NCBI GenBank assembly: GCA_011523305.1
Contig: WTHB01000084.1
Span: 1 to 36,415 of the forward strand
From: Planctomycetaceae bacterium
GTDB taxonomy: Bacteria; Planctomycetota; Planctomycetia; Pirellulales; UBA1268
DNA: 36,415 bases
Direction: 5' to 3'
The notes beneath the pieces are model-generated. The model was not told where the DNA came from, did no database searches, and worked only from the letters and a program-made list of their open reading frames with translations. The position numbers and the translations under genes are program-made. Of the stretch, positions 7,436 through 13,648 are shown piece after piece; positions within the stretch are counted from its first letter, which is position 1, and every line of letters begins with the position of its first letter.

Positions 7436-8509
7436 ATGCCCACTCCTGCCACCTCGATTCCCGCCGCCATCCGCTGGTGCGGTGACACCAGCGGCCACCT
7501 TGAACTGCTCGATCAGACACTCCTGCCGGGCCACACCGAACACCGCAAGTGCAGTGATGTGGCGGCGGTTGTTGAGGCGATCAAGATGCTTCGGGTCCGT
7601 GGGGCACCTGCCATTGGCATTGCCGGTGGCTACGGACTGGTCATTGCCGCTCAGGAAGCCCACAGCCAGGGACTGACTGGGGCGGACGCCCTGGCCCACA
7701 TTCGCGCCCGCGGATCGGAACTGGCCACCGCTCGCCCCACGGCAGTCAACCTCCAGTGGGCGGTCGACAGACTGCTGCGGCAGATTGAGGCTGCCGGTGC
7801 TGCCCCCGACCTTATGAACTTGGCCTCGCACCTCTTGGCCGAGGCCCGCCAGATTCACGAGGAAGACAAGGAGCTCTGCGCTGCCATCGGTCGGCATGGT
7901 GCTGACCTGATCCCTGAGGGTGACATCCTTACGCACTGCAACACCGGCAGCCTCGCCACTGGTGGCGACGGAACGGCGCTCGGCGTGATTGTGACCGCCT
8001 GGGAGGCAGGCCGACGGTTCCGGGTGTTCGCTGATGAGACCCGACCGCTCCTGCAAGGCAGCAGGCTGACCGCCTGGGAACTGGTGCAGCGTCAGATTCC
8101 CGTTACGGTGCTGGTTGACTCCGCCGCAGCCCACCTGCTCAAGACGGGACGGATCGGCTGCTGCATCGTCGGCGCCGATCGCATCACTGCCAATGGCGAT
8201 ACTGCCAACAAGATCGGCACCTATGGCCTGGCGGTCGCCGCCAAGGCACACGGTGTTCCCTTCTTCGTCGCCGCACCGTCCAGCACGTTCGACCTCTCCC
8301 TGGCCACCGGCACCGAGATTCCGATCGAGGAACGGGCTGCCAGCGAGGTGCTCGCTCCACTCGGGGTAAAGGCAGCCCCGGCCGGTGCCGAGGTGTTCAA
8401 TCCTGCCTTTGACGTGACACCAGCTGAGTTGATCACAGCAATCATCACGGAGCGGGGTATTATTCAGAAGCCGACCCCTGCGACCGTCGCAACGGTCCTC
8501 GGCGGTTGA
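7436..8509 (+). CDS. mtnA: S-methyl-5-thioribose-1-phosphate isomerase
   Basis: Isomerises 5-methylthioribose-1-phosphate to 5-methylthioribulose-1-phosphate in the methionine salvage pathway. The open frame runs upstream to 7271 and overlaps ald, but the ATG at 7436 gives a 357-residue protein of normal family length that begins with the usual WCGDTSGHLELLDQTLLP region. Signatures are MLRVRGAPAIGIAGGYG, GDILTHCNTGSLATGGDGTALG containing the catalytic Cys168, and IVGADRITANGDTANKIGT containing Asp248. These are equivalent to Cys160 and Asp240 of the Bacillus subtilis enzyme. Other salvage genes are not in the window. Close relatives include ribose-1,5-bisphosphate isomerases and eIF2B-like proteins, but the motif set fits MtnA best. 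Confidence 0.93.
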   Translation: MPTPATSIPAAIRWCGDTSGHLELLDQTLLPGHTEHRKCSDVAAVVEAIKMLRVRGAPAIGIAGGYGLVIAAQEAHSQGLTGADALAHIRARGSELATARPTAVNLQWAVDRLLRQIEAAGAAPDLMNLASHLLAEARQIHEEDKELCAAIGRHGADLIPEGDILTHCNTGSLATGGDGTALGVIVTAWEAGRRFRVFADETRPLLQGSRLTAWELVQRQIPVTVLVDSAAAHLLKTGRIGCCIVGADRITANGDTANKIGTYGLAVAAKAHGVPFFVAAPSSTFDLSLATGTEIPIEERAASEVLAPLGVKAAPAGAEVFNPAFDVTPAELITAIITERGIIQKPTPATVATVLGG

Positions 8510-8571
8510 GCGATTGCCAGCGGACCGCTCGCACTCCCAACGCTTTCCGGCCTATTTCCCTCGGGTTTTGT

Positions 8572-9906
8572 ATGTCCAGCACCATCCCCCAAGTCGTCAT
8601 CGTCGGCCGACCGAACGTTGGGAAATCGAGCCTGTTCAACTGGCTGTCCCAACGCCGGATCGCAATCGAAGACCCCACGGCAGGTGTCACCCGCGACCGA
8701 CTGGTGCAACGGCTCGACCTTGAGGGCCGGGTGGTCGATCTCGTCGATACCGGCGGCATGGGATTCGACGACCCGGACGGGCTGACCGAACAGATCGACA
8801 TGCAGATCGAAGCCGGTCTGGTCACCGCTGGAGCAGTCGTCTTCGTCGTTGACGTCCGCACTGGACTGGTGCCGGCTGATGAGGAGGTCGCCAGTCGCCT
8901 GCGACAGGCTGGGGCAGATGTCCTGCTGGTCGCGAACAAGGCTGACGATGAAAAATTCGACGTGCTCGCCCACGAGTTTGACAGTCTCGGCTTCGGCCAG
9001 CCACTCGTGACCAGCACCAAACAGAATCGCCATCGGGACCAGTTGATCGAGGCCATCCTGGAACGGCTTCCCGACGGCGGCGAGCAGGCCGAAGAAGCTG
9101 CCCTTCCTGAGATGAAGGTGGCCATCGTCGGCCGCCGCAATGTCGGAAAAAGCACGTTTGTCAACGCACTCGCCAAAGAGGAACGCGTGATTGCCAGCCC
9201 TGTCGCCGGCACCACCCGCGACAGCATCGACGTTCGCTTTGAGGTCGATGGCCACACCTTCCTGGCCATCGACACGCCCGGGCTCCGGCGAACGAAAAGC
9301 CGGACCAGTGACATTGACTTCTACTCCACCCATCGGGCGGAACGCAGCATCCGGCGGGCTGACATCGTGATGATGATGTTTGATGCTTCCGAGCCGATCG
9401 GCAAGGTGGACAAACAACTGATTGAGTCGATTGTCGAGCAACAGAAACCCGTTGTGCTCGTGGTCAACAAGTGGGATCTCTACGCTGGTGATGTCGAGCG
9501 GAGCGAGTGGTCGCAGTATCTGCGGGACACCTTTCGTTCCATGCCCTGGGCGCCCATCGCCTTTGTGACAGCCCAGACAGGTCGAAACGTCAAAGCGGCC
9601 ATCGATACCGCCCAGCGACTGTTCCGGCAGAGTCAGGCCCGGGTCCCGACGGCCGCCCTTAACACGATCATCCATGCCGCCACCCAGGCCAATCATCCCC
9701 CGGCCGATCGCCGTGGCCGACCGGTTCGAATCTATTTTGCCACGCAGATCGCCACGGCCCCGCCGACCATCATGCTGTCGGCCAGCAGCCCCCAAAGCAT
9801 CACCGCTCCCTACAAGCGGTACCTGCTCAGTTCGCTGCGGAAGCAGGCTCCGTTTGCTGAAGTTCCGATCAAGCTGGTCATCCGCGGTCGCAAGACCGGA
9901 GCCTGA
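8572..9906 (+). CDS. der: Ribosome biogenesis GTPase Der (EngA)
   Basis: An essential tandem-GTPase factor for 50S subunit maturation. Two complete G domains are visible. The first has GRPNVGKS (12-19), DTGG (59-62) and NKAD (122-125). The second has GRRNVGKS (187-194), GTTRD, DTPG (234-237) and NKWD (299-302). The C-terminal KH-like domain ends in LVIRGRKTGA. The ATG at 8572 is preferred over upstream in-frame codons because it puts the first P-loop at the usual distance from the N-terminus (444 residues). It is 62 bases after mtnA and may be co-transcribed. Its stop codon is only three bases from the stop of the MnmE-like gene on the other strand. Confidence 0.96.
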   Translation: MSSTIPQVVIVGRPNVGKSSLFNWLSQRRIAIEDPTAGVTRDRLVQRLDLEGRVVDLVDTGGMGFDDPDGLTEQIDMQIEAGLVTAGAVVFVVDVRTGLVPADEEVASRLRQAGADVLLVANKADDEKFDVLAHEFDSLGFGQPLVTSTKQNRHRDQLIEAILERLPDGGEQAEEAALPEMKVAIVGRRNVGKSTFVNALAKEERVIASPVAGTTRDSIDVRFEVDGHTFLAIDTPGLRRTKSRTSDIDFYSTHRAERSIRRADIVMMMFDASEPIGKVDKQLIESIVEQQKPVVLVVNKWDLYAGDVERSEWSQYLRDTFRSMPWAPIAFVTAQTGRNVKAAIDTAQRLFRQSQARVPTAALNTIIHAATQANHPPADRRGRPVRIYFATQIATAPPTIMLSASSPQSITAPYKRYLLSSLRKQAPFAEVPIKLVIRGRKTGA

Positions 9907-9909
9907 CTC

Positions 9910-11136
9910 TTATCGAGGCAGGCATTCAAGGCGTTGGCGGAGGGCAGCAACCTGCTTGACCTGCGCGGGCGTGAGCGGGACGCCGCGGGTCAGGCAATTA
10001 TCGGTCACGCAGTCTTCTCCTGCCTGCGCCTCCGGGACGAGGGCCTCGACAATGCGGTGAGTCAGCAGGTCAATGCCCGCTCCTGTCACCGCTGAGGTCA
10101 GGAGCCAGCCATCGGCGGCCGCAGACGCTGCATCATCTACCAGCAGATCGGCCTTGGTTCCGACAACAAGCTGGTTGGGCCGAGAGGCAGGCGGGGCTGC
10201 ACCGCTGGCAAGTAGGGCACTAGCCGGCTCCACCTGAAGCACCAGATCAGCTGACTCGAGGGCTGCGGCTGCCTTTCCGATGCCGGCCTGCTCGACCCGG
10301 TCGCCACCGCCCCCGGCGGGTTCGGGGTGCAGCCCAGCGGTATCGACCAGATCGACCTCCCAGCCATCCAGCAGCAGCCGGGTTTCCAGCAGGTCTCGGG
10401 TGGTTCCCGCCAGCGATGACACCAGGCTGCGGCTGGAGCCGGCCAGCGCGTTGACCAGGCTGCTCTTGCCAGCATTGACGGCTCCCGTGAGCACCACCCG
10501 CCAGGGCGTGGGTAGCCGCAGACCAACGCGGGCGGCACGTTCCAGCCGGGTGATGGTAGCGGTCGCCTCGGTGATCGCTACCGGCTGTCGCGACTCAAGC
10601 AGACGGGCCACCGCAGCAACATCTTGCTCGAAGGCTCCGGCCAACTGCCGGGCGAGAATCTGCGCCGCCCGCCAGCCACCCGCACGGGCGAGTCGGGCGG
10701 CTGCCGCTGAATCACCCACCTCGCCGGACAGAACAAGTGGCCATTCATTCCACGGCACTTCCGTGGCCCCGGCAGCCACAAGCCCATCCAGCACCGAACG
10801 CATGACGGCCCACCCGCCGTGGGTATGAATCTCCCAGCCCGAATGGGCCGCTCGCACCAGAACAACCGGCTCGCTGGCGGCTCGTCGGGCGGTGTCGAAG
10901 GCCGCAGCATCGCCGTCTTCAGCGAACTGATGCTGCCACACGCCAGCCATCAGGTCCCCAACGCCAAGTGTTTCCAGGCCTTTCCTCCCCCAGCCACGAA
11001 ACTGCTGGCCGAGCACCCGCTGGCTGTCATCCCCGGTCAGGCCGATGACTCCCAGCGCCCCGGCCCCGTCGGGCGTGAGGCGAGCCACGAGCGGATTGGA
11101 GCGTGAACTGTCTTTTTCTGGGGCCTTGTTTGACAT
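9910..11136 (-). CDS. Divergent, C-terminally short MnmE/TrmE-like tRNA modification GTPase
   Basis: Normal MnmE works with MnmG on uridine-34 of certain tRNAs, using GTP hydrolysis, a folate-binding N-domain and a C-terminal CIGK motif. Here the GTPase core is intact: GAVNAGKSS (218-226), GTTRD (244-248), DTAG (265-268), TKAD (327-330) and TSA (347-349). The N-terminal domain is recognisable (ALGVIGLTG, 27-35; HTHGGWAVMR, 104-113) but strongly diverged. The protein is 408 residues against about 450 for the family. It ends in ECLPR: the last helix with FCIGK is missing, although a Cys does sit four residues from the end. No mnmG is in the window. The gene converges on der with a 3-base gap and no good Shine-Dalgarno was seen. 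It may be a functionally altered paralogue rather than true MnmE. Confidence 0.8.
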   Translation of the reverse strand: MSNKAPEKDSSRSNPLVARLTPDGAGALGVIGLTGDDSQRVLGQQFRGWGRKGLETLGVGDLMAGVWQHQFAEDGDAAAFDTARRAASEPVVLVRAAHSGWEIHTHGGWAVMRSVLDGLVAAGATEVPWNEWPLVLSGEVGDSAAAARLARAGGWRAAQILARQLAGAFEQDVAAVARLLESRQPVAITEATATITRLERAARVGLRLPTPWRVVLTGAVNAGKSSLVNALAGSSRSLVSSLAGTTRDLLETRLLLDGWEVDLVDTAGLHPEPAGGGGDRVEQAGIGKAAAALESADLVLQVEPASALLASGAAPPASRPNQLVVGTKADLLVDDAASAAADGWLLTSAVTGAGIDLLTHRIVEALVPEAQAGEDCVTDNCLTRGVPLTPAQVKQVAALRQRLECLPR

Positions 11137-11158
11137 TTGGTATGTGCGGAAGTAGAAC
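11130..11158 (+). promoter_or_regulatory. Sigma70-type promoter for the tandem membrane-protein unit
   Basis: A perfect -35 box TTGACA (11130-11135), a 17-base spacer and a -10 box TAGAAC (11153-11158, four of six consensus bases) point rightward. The -35 box overlaps the start codon of the leftward MnmE-like gene. The predicted transcript would have a leader of roughly 190 bases before the ATG at 11359. Confidence 0.5.
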
Positions 11159-11189
11159 TCGGGCCAGACGGGGAGGAGAAGGCTTGTCG

Positions 11190-11247
11190 GCCCAGGGATT
11201 GGGCTGCGGAATGGATCGCTTAGAGTCTACTCCGGTTGTGGAACCGG
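11190..11247 (+). other. Hairpins in the long leader of the membrane-protein unit
   Basis: Two small stems lie in the predicted leader: GCCCA/TGGGC (11190-11194 with 11200-11204) and CCGGTT/AACCGG (11232-11237 with 11242-11247, four-base loop GTGG). No known riboswitch class was recognised. Nothing else was identified in the 222-bp gap 11137-11358 apart from the promoter and a C-rich tract (11326-11337) before the ribosome site. Confidence 0.35.
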
Positions 11248-11358
11248 GGCGGATTGAGAGCGATAGGTTCCAAACAAAATTGGGGCTTTGCTCGGCACCT
11301 TCCATGTTTTCTCTTCGTTTCATTTCCCTTCCCCCCACGACCAGACAAGGGCTAACCA

Positions 11359-12135
11359 ATGTCAGAAACCGGCACAGGATCTTCGATCGATCCGCAGGAA
11401 CTCTCACGGGCGATCGACCAGATCGAGAAACACCTCGACACGATCAACCGCACGCAGAAAACAGGGCGACTGGTTGTTCTCGGCGGTTCCATTTTGCTCA
11501 TCATCACCATGGCGTCGTTTGGACTGAGTCTGTTCAAGACCCTTCAGACCCAACTCAATGAACAGACCCTGCAGGCGGCCCTCACTGCCAAGGCCGAGGA
11601 ACTTTGGCCGCAACTCAGCGAGAAGCTCACCAAGGCAGCGATGTCAGCCGTTCCCGCCTACCGCGAAGAAGTGACAAAGCGGCTTGAAGTGTTGCAGCCA
11701 AAGCTACAGGCCATGGTCTCCAAAGAAGCCAGCGCCGTGGCTGACCGCCTGCCGGGCATGCTCCAAGAGAAAATTGCTGGCAGCCTCGACCGGGTCACCG
11801 AAAAGGTGGCAGCCGACGTCAAAAGCGAAGTCCCCAGCCTGACACCCGAAAAGGTTCAGCAGATGTCGGACATGCTGATTGAAGGCTTGGCACTGGAAGC
11901 CGACAAGTTGCAGGCGATGCTCAGCAAGGTCAGTGAAAAGGAAACGGCTCGGATCGAGAAGATCCTGCAGAAACTGCCGGTTGCTGAAGCAGCCAAGGAA
12001 TCAGAAGAGCGACTCCAGCAGCGGTTCATGCATCACATGCTGATGATCGTTGACCGAGCCGTCGCTCCGGATGAATCGTTCCTGCGGTCCGATGCAACGA
12101 TGATGCTCGACGCTGACGTCCCCCAACAGAATTGA
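11359..12135 (+). CDS. Single-pass membrane protein with long amphipathic helices (first of a tandem pair)
   Basis: No known family recognised. The 258 residues have three parts. A cytoplasm-type N-terminal helix (about 12-32, SRAIDQIEKHLDTIN) is followed by one hydrophobic membrane segment (about 37-59, GRLVVLGGSILLIITMASFG). Then come about 190 residues of charged amphipathic helix broken at intervals by prolines (WPQL, VPAY, LQPKL, RLPG, VPSL). The pattern of helices punctuated by proline resembles apolipoprotein-like lipid-surface proteins, but that is an analogy, not homology. An AAGGG ribosome site lies 7 bases before the ATG. The next gene encodes a product of the same size and layout, and the two share a promoter and a terminator, so they probably act together at the inner membrane facing the periplasm. 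Coiled-coil scaffold is an alternative role. Confidence 0.8.
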   Translation: MSETGTGSSIDPQELSRAIDQIEKHLDTINRTQKTGRLVVLGGSILLIITMASFGLSLFKTLQTQLNEQTLQAALTAKAEELWPQLSEKLTKAAMSAVPAYREEVTKRLEVLQPKLQAMVSKEASAVADRLPGMLQEKIAGSLDRVTEKVAADVKSEVPSLTPEKVQQMSDMLIEGLALEADKLQAMLSKVSEKETARIEKILQKLPVAEAAKESEERLQQRFMHHMLMIVDRAVAPDESFLRSDATMMLDADVPQQN

Positions 12136-12142
12136 TCCTGAC

Positions 12143-12190
12143 GGCGGCCGGCACGCCCAGCCGCCACATCGTCCTCAGGATGTCCTGAGG
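12143..12190 (+). other. Two adjacent hairpins between the tandem membrane-protein genes
   Basis: GGCGGC (12143-12148) pairs with GCCGCC (12160-12165), and CCTCAGGA (12173-12180) with TCCTGAGG (12183-12190). No T-run follows, so these are more likely mRNA-stability or processing elements than terminators. The downstream ribosome site is GGAG at 12220-12223. Confidence 0.5.
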
Positions 12191-12233
12191 GCTCACATTC
12201 ATTCCCTCCTTTCAAAATTGGAGTCTTAACACC

Positions 12234-13016
12234 ATGTCCTCAGCCCACGACTCAAACGCAGCAGCGGTCGAAACGCGTCTGCAAAACCTACAGAAACGGG
12301 TCGCTGACACCGCCTCACGTTCCAGCCAGCGACTGACGATCACCAGCCTGGTGATGGTGGCCCTGCTTGCCGGCGTGTTCCTCTACCTGCGATTTCTCTC
12401 CAAGACCATCACCGAATTCGCCGATGCTCCGACCCTGGTGCAGTTGGTGTCGGATCAGGTCGAACCCCGGCTCCAGGAAGCACCCGCGCAACTGGCCGAG
12501 TCGCTCAAGGCGCAGGCCCCGGCCGTGATTGGCCAGGCCGAAACCATGCTGCTCGAAGCAATTCCGCAGGTACTCGATGAAGCCGACGCGTTTCTGGTCA
12601 GTTTCTTTGAGACTGAATTCCAAGAAATTGAAGACGAGGCCTACAAGGTCATCCACGATGCCCTTGAAGACACAATCGCCCAGGCCAAAGAGAAGAACAT
12701 CGATCTGGCCAAAGAAGGGGAACTCGAAAAAGCTGTTGCTGGTGCTGCACCTGCCCTGCGGGAAATGGTCCAGACCCTTATTGAGGCCAACTTCAACAAG
12801 TTCTCGGAGGGCACAACTGAAGTTTCCGCCTATATCGACAACCTTGTGTCATCGGACAACCTCACTGACCATGAGCAGGCCCAGAAAGAGGTGCTGATCT
12901 CTGGGCTGGCCCTTCTCCGGAAGATGGAGGAAGATCGTTCACGGGCCCCGATCCAAGGGGTCTTGAATGGCACCATCCCCGCCGACTCGCCACTCCCGCC
13001 ACTCGACAGCAACTAA
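12234..13016 (+). CDS. Single-pass membrane protein with long amphipathic helices (second of a tandem pair)
   Basis: No known family recognised. The 260-residue product mirrors its upstream neighbour. It has an N-terminal helix (about 11-30, VETRLQNLQKRV), one membrane segment (about 34-52, TITSLVMVALLAGVFLYL), then a long proline-punctuated helical region (VEPRL, EAPAQL, QAPAVI, AIPQVL). That region becomes strongly acidic near residues 120-150 (FFETEFQEIEDEAYK). The two proteins differ enough that simple duplication must be old, if it occurred. GGAG sits 10 bases before the ATG. A strong intrinsic terminator follows 28 bases after the stop, so this gene ends the unit. The C-terminus is a short Pro/Ser tail. 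No enzymatic motif is visible; a structural or lipid-contacting role is inference. Confidence 0.8.
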   Translation: MSSAHDSNAAAVETRLQNLQKRVADTASRSSQRLTITSLVMVALLAGVFLYLRFLSKTITEFADAPTLVQLVSDQVEPRLQEAPAQLAESLKAQAPAVIGQAETMLLEAIPQVLDEADAFLVSFFETEFQEIEDEAYKVIHDALEDTIAQAKEKNIDLAKEGELEKAVAGAAPALREMVQTLIEANFNKFSEGTTEVSAYIDNLVSSDNLTDHEQAQKEVLISGLALLRKMEEDRSRAPIQGVLNGTIPADSPLPPLDSN

Positions 13017-13043
13017 AGCGGTAGCGGTATAATTGTGCCCATG

Positions 13044-13082
13044 ATCGTCCGCCGGCCTTACCAGGTCGGCGGACGATTTTTT
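13044..13082 (+). terminator. Strong intrinsic terminator
   Basis: An 11-bp perfect stem (ATCGTCCGCCG at 13044-13054 and its complement at 13067-13077) with a 12-base loop is followed by T6 (13077-13082). It ends the tandem membrane-protein unit. It is the clearest intrinsic terminator in the window. Confidence 0.9.
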
Positions 13083-13163
13083 ATGCTGGCATTCAGTGTT
13101 CGCTCGAAAAGTCAGGGCACACGCACCCGAATCCTCATCTCAAACCGCAAAAAGGCTTTCCCA

Positions 13164-13643
13164 ATGGCCGACTGGCTCGAACCGGGCACCCGTGCCCCCG
13201 ACTTTACGCTCACGGCCGATGACGGCAGCCGGGTCAAACTCTCGTCGCTTCGCGGCCAACCGGTGGTGCTCTATTTCTATCCCCGGGATGACACTCCGGG
13301 CTGCACCCGTGAAGCCTGCGGCTTTCGAGATGCCGCCAAGGACCTCGGCCGCCATCAGGCGACTGTCCTGGGGGTCAGCCCTGATGATGTTGCCAGCCAT
13401 CTGGCATTCCGAAACAAGTACGACCTACCGTTTCGGCTGCTGGCTGACCCCGATCACCGCGTCGCAGAAAAGTATGGCGCCTGGCGGGAGAAGACGCTCT
13501 ACGGCAAGAAACGCCTGGGGATTGCCCGGAGCACCTTCATCATTGATGCCGCTGGCCGGATCGCCAAGGTGTACAAGGCCGTCAAGGTGGACGGCCATGC
13601 CGACCAGGTGCTTCGAGTTCTTGATGCCTTGGAAGAGTCCTGA
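13164..13643 (+). CDS. bcp: Thioredoxin-dependent thiol peroxidase, BCP/PrxQ type
   Basis: Reduces hydrogen peroxide and organic hydroperoxides with electrons from thioredoxin. The ATG at 13164 gives 159 residues, the normal size, starting EPGTRAPDFTL; the upstream extension of the frame passes through the preceding terminator and is discarded. The active site YFYPRDDTPGCTREACGFRD carries the peroxidatic Cys47 and resolving Cys52 five residues later, the atypical 2-Cys arrangement of the BCP family. The C-terminal segment ARSTFIIDAAGRIAKVYKAVKVDGHADQVL is also characteristic. It is cytoplasmic, with no signal peptide. It has no gene of its own strand close by and converges on the cytochrome/WD40 gene with five bases between stops. 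Confidence 0.95.
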   Translation: MADWLEPGTRAPDFTLTADDGSRVKLSSLRGQPVVLYFYPRDDTPGCTREACGFRDAAKDLGRHQATVLGVSPDDVASHLAFRNKYDLPFRLLADPDHRVAEKYGAWREKTLYGKKRLGIARSTFIIDAAGRIAKVYKAVKVDGHADQVLRVLDALEES

Positions 13644-13648
13644 GAGCC

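Noticed and set aside
7244-8251. Minus-strand open frame (335 codons) opposite mtnA
   Set aside because: Shadow of a well-supported enzyme gene; overlapping genes of this size are unlikely.
8464-9795. Long minus-strand open frame (443 codons) opposite der
   Set aside because: It is the antisense shadow of a clear GTPase gene in GC-rich DNA; it has no recognisable family, signal or ribosome site.
11137-11358. tRNA or small RNA gene in the membrane-protein leader
   Set aside because: Hairpins occur, but there is no cloverleaf, no T-loop consensus and no separate terminator; a structured leader explains them.
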